A stretch of DNA of 64,000 nt from Microbacterium sp. lyk4-40-TSB-66 (GCF_030209475.1 NZ_JARVRW010000003.1:310001-374000), one strand, 5' to 3'. Counted from the first letter of the stretch, positions 54,758 to 63,192 are shown. The notes: generated by a model not told the origin, from the letters alone. A program made the numbers and translations.

Positions 54758-55740
54758 TGGATGGTTTCCGTATCCCCGTCGGATCCTGGGTGGATGCCGG
54801 AGTGGACTGGGTCCGCGACAACCTCTCGGGCCTGCTCGACGTCGTCGCCGTGGTCGTGCGCTTCCTCGTCGGCGGGCTCAGCGACGTGCTGCTCGCGGCG
54901 CCCATCATCGTGGTCATCGTCGTCGCGGCCGCCCTGGCGTTTCTCCTGCGCTCGTGGAAGCTCGCTGTCGGCACGGTGATCGGGTTCGCGCTCATCCTGG
55001 CGATGGGCCAGTGGGTCACGGCGATGCAGACGCTCGCGCTCGTGCTCGTCGCCACCATCGTCGCCGTGGCGATCTCGGTCCCCTTGGGAATCTGGTCGGC
55101 GCGCAACCCCACGGTGCGCGCGGTGCTCAAGCCGATCCTCGACTTCATGCAGACGATGCCCGCCTTCGTCTACCTGATCCCCGCGATCACCTTCTTCAGC
55201 ATCGGCGTCGTGCCCGGTGTCGTCTCGACCGTCATCTTCGCGCTGCCCCCGGGCGTGCGGTTGACCGAGCTCGGCATCCGCGGAGTCGACTCCGAGACGG
55301 TCGAGGCCGGCCACGCGTTCGGCGCGACGCCCGGGCAGATCCTCCGCGGCATCCAGCTGCCCCTCGCGATGCCCACGATCATGGCCGGCGTGAACCAGGT
55401 CATCATGCTCGCGCTGTCGATGGCGGTGGTGGCCGGCATCGTCGGAGCCGACGGCCTCGGCAAGGAGGTCGTGGAATCGATCTCCACCGTGAACCTCCCC
55501 AAGGGCGTCGAGGCGGGCCTGAGCGTCGTCGTGCTGGCGGTCTACCTCGACCGCCTCACCGCCGCCCTCGGCGACCGTGCCGGCAGCAGCGGGTCGCTGC
55601 TGGGCGTGTGGGGTCGACGTCGCGCCGCCCGCGCGGCCACGGCGACGACCGCGTCGGCACCGCAGACACCGGATGTCACCTCGCCCGCCGAGCGCGAGCA
55701 GACGCCGACCGACCGCACCCCGGTGCCGGCCGGGCGCTGA
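54757..55740 (+). CDS. proW: Glycine betaine/proline ABC transporter permease
   Basis: The 327-residue permease has six to seven hydrophobic segments and the ProW/OpuAB motifs DFMQTMPAFVYLIPAITFF and GIRGVDSETVEAGHAFGATPGQILRGIQLP (EAA-like loop). It starts at ATG 54757 overlapping the ATPase stop (TGATG). The C-terminus carries a Thr/Ala/Pro-rich tail of about 45 residues. It is separated from the binding-protein gene by a long hairpin. Confidence 0.94.
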   Translation: MDGFRIPVGSWVDAGVDWVRDNLSGLLDVVAVVVRFLVGGLSDVLLAAPIIVVIVVAAALAFLLRSWKLAVGTVIGFALILAMGQWVTAMQTLALVLVATIVAVAISVPLGIWSARNPTVRAVLKPILDFMQTMPAFVYLIPAITFFSIGVVPGVVSTVIFALPPGVRLTELGIRGVDSETVEAGHAFGATPGQILRGIQLPLAMPTIMAGVNQVIMLALSMAVVAGIVGADGLGKEVVESISTVNLPKGVEAGLSVVVLAVYLDRLTAALGDRAGSSGSLLGVWGRRRAARAATATTASAPQTPDVTSPAEREQTPTDRTPVPAGR

Positions 55741-55777
55741 CTCCCGGCATCCACCCCCCTTCGTCTCCGCGCGAGTC

Positions 55778-55822
55778 GCCAGGATCTGTCGCTTCCGCAG
55801 TCGGGAAGCGTCGGATCCTGGC
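55778..55822 (+). promoter_or_regulatory. Long hairpin between permease and binding-protein genes
   Basis: GCCAGGATC (55778-55786) pairs with GATCCTGGC (55814-55822), and the stem continues inwards through CGCTTCC/GGGAAGCG with a few mismatches, about 18 bp in all, around a 7-nt loop. It may partly terminate the permease transcript or stabilise the 5' end of the binding-protein mRNA. Confidence 0.6.
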
Positions 55823-55877
55823 ACCGCGCGCGCGGCGAGCACACGGAATCACATACGAAACGGAAGAGATCACAGCA

Positions 55878-56783
55878 ATGAACACGCGACACCTCACCAC
55901 CGCCCTCGCCCTCACCGCGGCGGGAGCCCTGACCCTCGCCGGCTGTGCCAGCGGCAATCAGGCCGAAGGCGGCACCGGCGGCGACGGTGAAAGAGGCACG
56001 ATCACCCTGGGGTTCCTCCCCTCGTGGACCGACGGCCTCAGCACCGCCTACCTGCTCGAGGATCAGCTCGGGAAGCTCGGCTACAACGTCGAGATGCAGA
56101 CGCTCACCGAGGCGGGACCCCTGTACACCGGTCTCGCCCAGGGTGACGTCGACATCTACCCCTCGGCGTGGCCCGAGCTGACGCACAAGTCGTACATGGA
56201 CCGCTACGGCGACCAGATCGACGACCTCGGCGCGTACTACGACAATGCCAAGCTCACGATCGCCGTGCCCAGCTACGTCGACATCGACTCGATCGAGCAG
56301 CTGAAGGCCAACGCCGCGCGCTTCGACGGCCGCATCTACGGCATCGAGCCGGGTGCGGGCCTGACGAAGCAGACGCAGGAGACGATGTTGCCCGGCTACG
56401 GCCTCGACGGCGACTTCGAGCTCGTCACCTCGTCGACCGCGGCGATGCTCACCGAGCTCGACAACGCCATCGCGGCGCAGAAGGACATCGCCGTGACCCT
56501 GTGGCGTCCCTTCTGGGCCAATGACGCGTACGACGTGAAGGACCTCGAAGACCCCCAGGGTCTGATGGGCGACCCCGAGGCCCTGCACTTCCTCGGCACG
56601 TCCGGCTTCGCCGAGCAGTACCCGGATGCCGCCGAGCTCATCTCCGGCATCCAGCTCGACGACGAGCAGTACGGCGCACTCGAAGACCTCGTGGTCAACG
56701 AGTTCGGCGAGGGCCGCGAGGCCGAGGCGGTCGACGCCTGGCTCGAGCAGTACCCGGACGCGTTCTCGACCCAGCGTGATTGA
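55878..56783 (+). CDS. proX: Glycine betaine-binding lipoprotein (ProX/OpuAC type)
   Basis: The 301-residue lipoprotein has a signal ending in LTLAGC (Cys about residue 23), then an OpuAC-type binding fold: ITLGFLPSWTDGLSTAYLLEDQLGKLGYNVEM, DIYPSAWPE, GIEPGAGLTKQT. Trp and Tyr residues in these segments probably form the aromatic cage for a quaternary amine. ATG 55878 follows AAGAGA. It completes a ProV-ProW-ProX importer for osmotic protection. Confidence 0.93.
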   Translation: MNTRHLTTALALTAAGALTLAGCASGNQAEGGTGGDGERGTITLGFLPSWTDGLSTAYLLEDQLGKLGYNVEMQTLTEAGPLYTGLAQGDVDIYPSAWPELTHKSYMDRYGDQIDDLGAYYDNAKLTIAVPSYVDIDSIEQLKANAARFDGRIYGIEPGAGLTKQTQETMLPGYGLDGDFELVTSSTAAMLTELDNAIAAQKDIAVTLWRPFWANDAYDVKDLEDPQGLMGDPEALHFLGTSGFAEQYPDAAELISGIQLDDEQYGALEDLVVNEFGEGREAEAVDAWLEQYPDAFSTQRD

Positions 56784-57316
56784 GTCGCGGCGAGGGTGAG
56801 CTGCGGCGGGTTGACCTGCGGCGGGGTGACCCTCGGTTCGGCTGGTCCGCGGCGCGGATGACCTGCACGGCGGCCCCCTCCGGAGCGGAGGGGGCCGCCG
56901 TCGTTCCGCCTTCACGCAGACCGGTCGACCTCGTCGAGGAGCGGCTGCTTACTCGCAGAACGGCTCCTTCCTCGCAGTTTTTCGGCGAATATCTGCGAGG
57001 AACCCGTCGTTCTGCGCTCGTCGCGGCACGTCGCCGCTGCCGGTCGCGTAACTCGCGGCGCAGCGCGCTGCAGACATGGCGTCGGCGCTTCCTCGCAGAA
57101 CGGCTGCTTCCTCGCAGGTTCCCGTCGGAAATCTGCGAGGGAAACGTCATCCTGCGATCGGCGCGGCAGTTCGCCGCTGCTGGTCACGGGATCCGCGGCG
57201 CAGTCCGCTCCAGACCGGGCTTCGGCGTCTCCTCGCACAACGGCTACTTCCTCGCAGGTTCCCGTCGGAAATTCGCGAGGGAAACGTCATCCTGCTGGCG
57301 TCGCGCCGTCCGGGCT
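56784..57316. other. Gene-free region holding a 140-bp tandem repeat
   Basis: After the binding-protein stop come about 160 bp of GC-rich sequence with short GGCGGGGTGA-type runs, then the tandem repeat (56947-57300). No protein-coding signal is visible. Confidence 0.65.
56947..57300. repeat. 140-bp tandem repeat, two and a half copies
   Basis: CTCGCAGAACGGCT begins units at 56952 and 57092, and a one-base variant begins one at 57232, so the period is exactly 140 bp. Each unit contains a hairpin: CCTCGCAG paired with CTGCGAGG (56970-56977 with 56993-57000; 57110-57117 with 57133-57140), with TTCC/GGAA inside it in the second copy. The third copy is truncated near 57300. Confidence 0.85.
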
Positions 57317-58048
57317 CTACGCGATCGCGTGCGCCCCGGTGAACCGCGTGATGAAACCGGGGTGATCGGCGGGCATCGCGAGCACCGAGTCGGGGGTGCG
57401 GCCGGCGAGCTGGGGAAACCCGGCGTCGGCGACCAGCTCGTCGTCGAGCACGTCGAGCTCGGCGGTGACCAGCGGCCACGGCTCGTGGGCGTTCGCCGCC
57501 CAGATCGTGCGTCCGAGGTGACGCTCGTGAAAGCCCCAGCGAGCGGTGAGGAAACGCGACAGGTCGGTGTCGACGGTCTCGGTGCCGAGCGTCGCCCGTA
57601 CACGGGTGCCCGGATGCCGACCGCCGTGGCGCCGTGACCGGTACTCGATGCGGCGACCATCGGTGCGCACTCCCGCCCGCGCCCAGCGGTAGGGGAGGCC
57701 GAACAGCGCGCGGGCGGCGAGCACCGGGGCGAGGTGCTCGGCCTCGAGCGTCTGGAACACCACTCCGCGCCGGCCCGCGTCGTCGACCGCGTAGGTGCGC
57801 ACGTTGATCTCGGTGAACGTGCCGAGCAGCGGCACCGGCGGCAGGGGCAGGAACCGGAACTCGCTCAGCACGAACGGCACGAGGCCCACCCACGCGGATC
57901 CGTCGTGCACGTCGGGACGCGTCCCCGGGGGCAGCAGCGGCGCGACTTCGGCCGGGTCGACCCGCCAGTGCACGAAGACGGCGCGGTTCCACCGCTGCGC
58001 GATGACGGCGCGGCCGGGCAGGTCGGGGGCGTGGCGCTCGGTGATCAC
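57317..58048 (-). CDS. DUF2071 (YqjF-like) protein
   Basis: The 243-residue protein matches the DUF2071 layout: an early FVHWRVDPAEVAPLLPPGTRPDVHDGSAWVGLVPF, then FTEINVRTYAVDD and RRIEYRSRR. The beta-rich fold is distantly like acetoacetate decarboxylase; function unknown. GTG 58048 starts it; CAGAAT ends 6 nt upstream and there is no Shine-Dalgarno. It is divergent from the DUF3253 gene. Confidence 0.85.
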   Translation of the reverse strand: MITERHAPDLPGRAVIAQRWNRAVFVHWRVDPAEVAPLLPPGTRPDVHDGSAWVGLVPFVLSEFRFLPLPPVPLLGTFTEINVRTYAVDDAGRRGVVFQTLEAEHLAPVLAARALFGLPYRWARAGVRTDGRRIEYRSRRHGGRHPGTRVRATLGTETVDTDLSRFLTARWGFHERHLGRTIWAANAHEPWPLVTAELDVLDDELVADAGFPQLAGRTPDSVLAMPADHPGFITRFTGAHAIA

Positions 58049-58054
58049 CGGGTC

Positions 58055-58060
58055 ATTCTG
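58055..58060 (-). promoter_or_regulatory. -10 hexamer of the DUF2071 gene, leaderless spacing
   Basis: CAGAAT on the minus strand, then 6 nt, then the GTG. Position 1 differs from the TANNNT rule. Confidence 0.35.
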
Positions 58061-58083
58061 GCCCCGGCGCCGTGCCGCGGAGG

Positions 58084-58089
58084 GACACT
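58084..58089 (+). promoter_or_regulatory. Possible -10 of the DUF3253 gene
   Basis: GACACT, then 6 nt, then the ATG. Weak match. Confidence 0.25.
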
Positions 58090-58095
58090 GGACAG

Positions 58096-58356
58096 ATGGC
58101 CCCGTCACCTGGTGCAGACCCGCGGCTCGTGGCATCCATCCGCGAACTGCTCGCCGCGCGCGACGCCGACAAGACGATCTGCCCCTCCGAGGCCGCCCGC
58201 GCGGTGGGCGGAGACGACTGGCGCGACCTGATGCAGCCGGCGCGCGACGCCGCGCACGAGCTGGTGGGCCTCGGCGAGGTCGAGGTGACCCAGAAGGGCG
58301 AGGTTGTCGACGTGATGACGGCTCGCGGGCCGGTGCGCATCCGACGGGCTCGCTGA
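58096..58356 (+). CDS. DUF3253 small protein
   Basis: The 86-residue protein fits DUF3253, a winged-helix-like domain: SIRELLAARDADKTICPSEAARAVGGDDWRDLMQPARDAA followed by a short strand pair ending VRIRRAR. Function unknown, possibly DNA or RNA binding. ATG 58096 is preferred over an upstream ATG at 58072 because it fits the domain boundary. Confidence 0.8.
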   Translation: MAPSPGADPRLVASIRELLAARDADKTICPSEAARAVGGDDWRDLMQPARDAAHELVGLGEVEVTQKGEVVDVMTARGPVRIRRAR

Positions 58357-58410
58357 GGCGCCGGCGCGGCACCGGCCGGGTGGGGAGTGTCCCCGGAATC
58401 GGTCGACGTC

Positions 58411-58496
58411 ACCGGATCCGGATGCCACGGCCCGCGGCATCCGATTCTGTTTCGGTCGTCCGATTCTGCGACGCGTGCCGCCGCTTGCGGAACGAC
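58411..58496. repeat. Duplicated intergenic element, copy 1
   Basis: About 80% identical to 58630-58715. Its hairpin CGGATGCC/GGCATCCG is imperfect at the base. Confidence 0.65.
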
Positions 58497-58629
58497 GCGG
58501 TTCCGGGCGCGGCCGCTCGCAGATGCGTGCGAATCTCGCAGCTTTCGCGGAGGAATCTGCGATCTCCGCGATCGTCTGTCAGATTCGTGCGGGGGCGGGC
58601 GGGGGAGCGCAACGGAATCGGAAGGTCTC

Positions 58630-58715
58630 ACCGGATTCGGATGCCACGGCCCTCGGCATCCGAATCTGTTGGACTCGTCCGATTCCGCGGCGCGTGCGGC
58701 TGCTCGCCGAACGGC
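58630..58715. repeat. Duplicated intergenic element, copy 2, with perfect hairpin
   Basis: GATTCGGATGCC (58634-58645) pairs perfectly with GGCATCCGAATC (58655-58666) around a 9-nt loop. It lies just downstream of the membrane-anchored protein gene on the minus strand and could act as its terminator. Confidence 0.65.
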
Positions 58716-58740
58716 GCAGACCGCGGCGAAGCGGGCGCGC

Positions 58741-59478
58741 TCAGGCGGCGGAGCCGGGCGCGGTCTCGGACGGCGGCGCGGTGCGCTGGCGGGGGAGCTC
58801 CAGAGCGACCTTCTTCTCGAGCACGTCGACGGCTTCGTCCGAGAGCAGAATCAGGCCGTCGAGCTCCTCGCGCACCCGGCGGTAGGCCAGCTGGCGCTCG
58901 TTCGGGGTCGCGGCCTGATCGGTCGCGACGATGAGCAACTGCTTGGCGGTGTCGAGACGCTTGCGTTCGTCGGGGGTGAAGGCGGCGTCCTTCACGCGTC
59001 GGGCGTCGCGCTCGGCCACGTCGAAGGCGACCTCGTAGTCGGTGACGGCGTCGCGGTATTCCTTGAGGCGCTCCGGCGAGAGGGTCTCGCCCTCGTCGGG
59101 GCGCAGCTTGTCGGCCGCCTTCTTGGCACGCAGGAACGCGGCTGTGAGCGGCTGACGCCCGTCGCTCATCGCGGGATAGGTGATGAGCTTGGTCGCGTCG
59201 AGCTCGTACTCGAGCCAGCGGTGCGTGACCTCGTCCTGCGCGGCGACGACGCGCCCCTGCGCGCCGCCGAGCTCGCCCGCCGATGGCGTGACCGCCGCCA
59301 CGGGTGCGGTCGCCGAGACGGCTCCCTGGGCCTTCAGCAGCTCCAGCTGCTCGCGGTGGCGGCGGCGTGCGGTGACCTCGCGGTGCCGCACGCGCGCGTT
59401 GATGGCGCCCATCGTCATCCCGAAGATCGGGAACGCGAGCCACCAGTACTGCCCGGCGAAGGTCCAGAACTCGTTCAC
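58741..59478 (-). CDS. Membrane-anchored coiled protein, function unknown (paralogue 1)
   Basis: The 245-residue protein has one N-terminal hydrophobic helix (about residues 8-25) and a long, charged, mostly helical cytoplasmic part. I do not recognise the family. A segment of about 85 residues (~115-200) is shared with the adjacent 340-residue protein: W-x2-YE-x-D, YPxMxDxRxPL, FLRAxxxAxxLRP, YRDAV, AFDxAExxARR. The start is GTG 59478, 6 nt after TAGCAT, without a Shine-Dalgarno. Confidence 0.7.
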   Translation of the reverse strand: MNEFWTFAGQYWWLAFPIFGMTMGAINARVRHREVTARRRHREQLELLKAQGAVSATAPVAAVTPSAGELGGAQGRVVAAQDEVTHRWLEYELDATKLITYPAMSDGRQPLTAAFLRAKKAADKLRPDEGETLSPERLKEYRDAVTDYEVAFDVAERDARRVKDAAFTPDERKRLDTAKQLLIVATDQAATPNERQLAYRRVREELDGLILLSDEAVDVLEKKVALELPRQRTAPPSETAPGSAA

Positions 59479-59484
59479 GGCGCC

Positions 59485-59490
59485 ATGCTA
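59485..59490 (-). promoter_or_regulatory. -10 hexamer of paralogue 1, leaderless spacing
   Basis: TAGCAT on the minus strand, then 6 nt, then the GTG. The next gene upstream has the identical arrangement. Confidence 0.5.
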
Positions 59491-59511
59491 CGCCGCTGGA
59501 CTCTCGCTCTC

Positions 59512-60534
59512 TCAGGAAGTGGGCGGTCTCGGCCGGTCTCGTGCGGGAGGGGGCCAGACGGGACTCGTGCGCGACGGGGTGCCTCCGGCTTCCCCGCCGG
59601 TGCGGGGCGCGCGGGGCTCGGGGTCGGGACCCCGCTTCTGCGGACGCTTGGCGCCGCGCTCGTTCCAGTTGCGCGCCGCCGCACGGCCCATCGACTCCAT
59701 CGAGCGAGCCAGGGCACGCTGCGCCGTCTCCGCGAGATCGGATGCCACCCGGCTCCACGCATCGGTGCCCTCGACGCTCGGCTGCTCGCCACCGCGGCGA
59801 GCCGCCTGCTCGGCCCGGTCGAATGCGTGACCGGCGCGGCGGACGGCATCGCGGTAGGCGAGGAAGTCGGCGGGCTCGAGGCGCGTCTGGGGCGTCGCCG
59901 GGCGCAGCCACTGGGCGCGCTCGTGCGCGCGGAGGAACTCGGCCAGCAGGGGAGAGCGCGGGTCGGTCATGACGGGGTAGTCGATCGCGAGGGCCGTATC
60001 GGTCTCGTAGGCCATCCATCGCGTCAGGATCGCGTCGTGTTCGGCGAGCACCCGAACGACGGGGAGCGGCGCGCTGCCGGCGCGGATCGCCGGGAGCATC
60101 GCCTTCGCCGCCCTGACGCCGGCCCGTCGTGCCCGCACCTCGGCGGACGCGGCCCGCAGGTCGCGCTGCGCGTCGACCAGCCGTGCGCGCGCGGCGGTGA
60201 CGACGTCGTTCGAGACTCGGGATGCCGCCCGCTCCGCCTGCGCGCGCACCGCTTCGGCGTCGGCGACCTTGACGTCGGCGCGGCCGCGGGTCACGGCGTT
60301 GCGCGCCATCTGCAGGTCGAGCTGAGCGGCGTCGAGCTCGAGGCGTCGTGCGGCGGTCTTGCTGAGCGGGCGAGAGGCCCACGCCCGTGCGGCGCGATCC
60401 GTGGTGGTCGTGGTGCCCGCGGGGAGGGCGCGCTGTCGTGAGCGGCGCACGCCGATCCAGCCGACGGTGCCCGCACCGGCCGCGGCGGGGCCGATCCACC
60501 ACCACTCGGCGAACAGGGCCAGAAGCGGTTCCAC
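59512..60534 (-). CDS. Membrane-anchored coiled protein, function unknown (paralogue 2)
   Basis: The 340-residue protein has an N-terminal hydrophobic helix (about residues 8-28), an Ala/Arg-rich predicted coiled coil (~55-150), and the ~85-residue segment shared with its neighbour (~155-245: RWMAYETD, YPVMTDPRSPL, YRDAV, AFDRAEQAARR). A Pro/Arg-rich tail ends it. GTG 60534 is the start, again 6 nt after TAGCAT. Each gene has its own promoter, so they are duplicated genes, not an operon by overlap. Confidence 0.7.
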   Translation of the reverse strand: MEPLLALFAEWWWIGPAAAGAGTVGWIGVRRSRQRALPAGTTTTTDRAARAWASRPLSKTAARRLELDAAQLDLQMARNAVTRGRADVKVADAEAVRAQAERAASRVSNDVVTAARARLVDAQRDLRAASAEVRARRAGVRAAKAMLPAIRAGSAPLPVVRVLAEHDAILTRWMAYETDTALAIDYPVMTDPRSPLLAEFLRAHERAQWLRPATPQTRLEPADFLAYRDAVRRAGHAFDRAEQAARRGGEQPSVEGTDAWSRVASDLAETAQRALARSMESMGRAAARNWNERGAKRPQKRGPDPEPRAPRTGGEAGGTPSRTSPVWPPPARDRPRPPTS

Positions 60535-60540
60535 GCCCCC

Positions 60541-60546
60541 ATGCTA
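60541..60546 (-). promoter_or_regulatory. -10 hexamer of paralogue 2, leaderless spacing
   Basis: TAGCAT on the minus strand, then 6 nt, then the GTG. Confidence 0.5.
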
Positions 60547-60647
60547 CGTCGGGCCACCGACACGGTGCTGGGTGTCGAGAGGTTCCTTCGCATATCGGGC
60601 GTAGGGCGCACCCCACGGCCGCCCCGCGCATGTGAGATCGTTTCGGA

Positions 60648-62018
60648 GTGAGGAACCGGCGGCGCGCGATCCCCCGAGTCGACGTCCTCCGTGGGATGTT
60701 CCGACTCACCCCGGGACGAGTCATCGTGCTGGCCTTCGCCGTGGTCCTCGCCCTCGGCACGGCTCTGCTCAGCCTGCCCATCGCCACGGCTGAACGCCCG
60801 GCCACATTCATGGAGGCGCTCTTCACCGCCACGAGCGCGCTCTGCGTCACGGGCCACGTGATCGTCGACACGGCGACCTTCTGGACGCCGTTCGGGCAGG
60901 TCGTGATCATGGTGCTCATCCAGATCGGCGGCTTCGGGGTGATGTCGCTCGCGACCCTCCTCGGTCTGCTCGTCGCGCGCCGTCTCGGGCTGCGCACGCG
61001 CCTGACCGCCGTGAGCGAGACGCACACCGTGGCGGTCGGCGACGTGCGCCGCGTGCTCATCGGTGTGGCGCTGATCACCCTCGTGGTGGAGGCGGTCGTG
61101 GCGGCCCTGCTCGTCGGCCGGTTCTCCCTCGGCTACGGCGAACCGTTCGGTCGGGCGGTGTGGCTCGGGGTGTTCCACTCGGTGTCGTCCTTCAACAACG
61201 CCGGGTTCGCGCTCTTCAGCGACAACCTCATGTCGTTCGTGACCGATGCCTGGATCTGTCTGCCCATCTGCCTCGCCATCATCCTCGGTGGCCTGGGCTT
61301 CCCGGTGATCATGGAGCTGCGCCGACGCTTCCGCTTCCCCCGGCGCTGGACGCTCAACACCGTCACCGTCATCGCCGGCACCCTCACGCTGCTCGTCTTC
61401 GGTGCGTGCGCGCTGACGGCTCTCGAGTGGTCGAACCCCCGGACGCTCGGCCCGCTCGACCCGGCCGGGCGCCTCCTGGCCGGGTTCACGATGTCGGTCA
61501 TGCCCCGCACCGCCGGTTTCAACACGATCGACGTCGGCGGGATGCTGCCCGAGAGCTGGTTCGTGACCGACATCCTCATGTTCATCGGCGGCGGTCCGGC
61601 CGGCACGGCGGGCGGTCTGAAGGTCACGACCTTCGCCGTGCTGCTGTTCATCATCGTGGCCGAACTGCGGGGCGACACCGCGGTGAACATGTTCGGCAAG
61701 CGTCTGCCCCGCTCCACGCACCGCGAGGCACTCACGGTGGCACTCCTCGCGGTCGCCCTCGTCGTCAGCTCGACCCTCGCGATCATGCTGATGAGCCCGT
61801 TCGAGTTCGACCGTGTGTTCTTCGAGGTGATCTCGGCGTTCGCCACAGTGGGGTTGTCGACGGGCATCACGGCCGACCTCCCCGACGCTGCTCAGCTCAT
61901 CCTCATCGCCCTCATGTTCATCGGCCGCATCGGTCCGGTGCTGCTCGGCGCCGCCCTGGCGTTGACACGGCAGAAGCGCATGTACGAACTCCCGAAGGAG
62001 CGTCCGATCATTGGATAA
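60648..62018 (+). CDS. Potassium uptake membrane subunit (TrkH/KtrB)
   Basis: The 456-residue protein is a TrkH/KtrB-type K+ channel-like transporter with four pore repeats, for example TATSALCVTGHVIVDT, SVSSFNNAGFALF, MPRTAGFNTIDVGGM and SAFATVGLSTGIT, each carrying a selectivity-filter glycine. GTG 60648 is taken; only GGA sits before it, and ATG 60697 is an alternative that still includes the first pore. Its stop overlaps the TrkA-type gene. Confidence 0.93.
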   Translation: MRNRRRAIPRVDVLRGMFRLTPGRVIVLAFAVVLALGTALLSLPIATAERPATFMEALFTATSALCVTGHVIVDTATFWTPFGQVVIMVLIQIGGFGVMSLATLLGLLVARRLGLRTRLTAVSETHTVAVGDVRRVLIGVALITLVVEAVVAALLVGRFSLGYGEPFGRAVWLGVFHSVSSFNNAGFALFSDNLMSFVTDAWICLPICLAIILGGLGFPVIMELRRRFRFPRRWTLNTVTVIAGTLTLLVFGACALTALEWSNPRTLGPLDPAGRLLAGFTMSVMPRTAGFNTIDVGGMLPESWFVTDILMFIGGGPAGTAGGLKVTTFAVLLFIIVAELRGDTAVNMFGKRLPRSTHREALTVALLAVALVVSSTLAIMLMSPFEFDRVFFEVISAFATVGLSTGITADLPDAAQLILIALMFIGRIGPVLLGAALALTRQKRMYELPKERPIIG

Positions 62019-62709
62019 CCCGTCCCCCTTCTTCAGCCGTCGCCGGTCGCGCAACAACTCCGCCTCGGCCATCGCGGTCATCGGGCTGGGCCGCTTCGGC
62101 GGCGCCCTCGCCACGGAGCTGGCCCGCTCCGGCACCGAGGTGCTCGGAATCGACGCCGACGAAGACACGGTGCAGTCGCTGAACGGCGTGCTCACCCACG
62201 TCGTGCGCGCCGACTCCACCCGTCAGGCGGCGCTCGAGCAGCTCGGTGTCGTCGACTTCGACCGGGTCGTCGTCGGGATCGGGTCCGACATCCAGGCCAG
62301 CATCCTCACGACATCGCTGCTCAAGCGCATGGGCGCCCGGTCGATCTGGGCGAAGGCCATCAGCGAGCAGCACGGGCTCATCCTCGAGCAGCTCGGGATC
62401 GAGCACGTCGTGTATCCCGAAGCCGATATGGGCCGGCGCATCGCCCACCTCGTGCGCGGGGCCATGCTCGACTACGTCGAATTCGACCGGGATCTCGTCG
62501 TCGCCAAGACGGTGGCCCCGCGCGAGATCGTCGGGCAGACCCTGGAAGCGTCGGCCGTGCGTCGGCGGCACGGGGTGACGATCGTGAAGATCCGCGGCGC
62601 GGATGGGGAATGGCGCGCCGCGGGCGCGGCATCCGTCATCCGCGAGGGCGACCTGTTGATCGTCATCGGCCCGGTCGAGCGCACCGAGCGCTTCGCAGCC
62701 CTGGCCTGA
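62011..62709 (+). CDS. Potassium uptake regulatory subunit (TrkA/KtrA)
   Basis: The 232-residue cytoplasmic regulator has an RCK N-terminal NAD-binding domain (VIGLGRFGGALATELARSGTEVLGIDADED) and a C-terminal TrkA_C domain (~145-230). It gates the preceding membrane subunit. The start is TTG 62011, which overlaps the transporter stop by 8 bp; AAGGAG lies about 10 nt upstream. A basic, Ser-rich stretch precedes the Rossmann motif. Confidence 0.92.
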   Translation: MDNPSPFFSRRRSRNNSASAIAVIGLGRFGGALATELARSGTEVLGIDADEDTVQSLNGVLTHVVRADSTRQAALEQLGVVDFDRVVVGIGSDIQASILTTSLLKRMGARSIWAKAISEQHGLILEQLGIEHVVYPEADMGRRIAHLVRGAMLDYVEFDRDLVVAKTVAPREIVGQTLEASAVRRRHGVTIVKIRGADGEWRAAGAASVIREGDLLIVIGPVERTERFAALA

Positions 62710-62771
62710 CGTCCCTTGTGCGCCCAGCCGTCCGCGACGAGAGTGATGGCGACGCGATGGGGGAGGTCGTC

Positions 62772-63093
62772 ATGAAGGTCATGCTCGTGATGTGGTCCGA
62801 CGGGAGCTACGACGGCGGTGACGCGGAAGGGGACTACGCCGCCTGGATGCGGTACGAACAGGCGCTGCGCGCCGACGGGGTGATGAGCGAATCGGGCCAG
62901 TTCGCCGAGGTCGAGGACGCCCGTGCGGTGATGACGTCGATCTCACGGCATCCGGATGCCGAGCCCGAGCCCTCGCGTGCCCTGTCGGGCTACTACCTGC
63001 TCGACGTCGCCGACCTCGATGCGGCCCACCGATTACGCGCGGCGCGCACCGTTGTACGGCACCGTCGAGGTGCGCCCGATCGTGGAGTACTGA
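62772..63093 (+). pseudogene. YCII-related protein gene with a frameshift
   Basis: ATG 62772, after GGGAGG, begins a YCII-type protein: KVMLVMWSDGSYDGGDAEGD..., MRYEQALRADGVMSESGQF and YYLLDVADLDAAHR. At about 63031-63035 the frame slips: the normal C-terminus, PLYGTVEVRPIVEY and a TGA at 63091-63093, is in the next frame. Removing one T at 63033-63034 restores a complete ~106-residue YCII protein. This is either a recent mutation, a sequencing error, or programmed slippage (least likely). YCII-like proteins are sometimes linked to ECF sigma factors, but none is here. Confidence 0.75.
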
Positions 63094-63192
63094 CCTTCAG
63101 CCCGCTCGAGAAGGCGTACAGGGTGTCGTTCTGCGTGGCTGAGGCGCCCGCCAGGCGACAGAAGACGAACCGTTACGCGAGGGCGAAGAGGA

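Larger units (their letters stand above)
58357..58740. other. Gene-free region with a duplicated element
   Basis: Contains two ~86-bp direct repeats (58411-58496 and 58630-58715). Between them is a segment with CTCGCAG/CTGCGAT hairpin pieces (about 58515-58570) that resembles the hairpin of the 140-bp repeat at 56947-57300. Confidence 0.6.
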
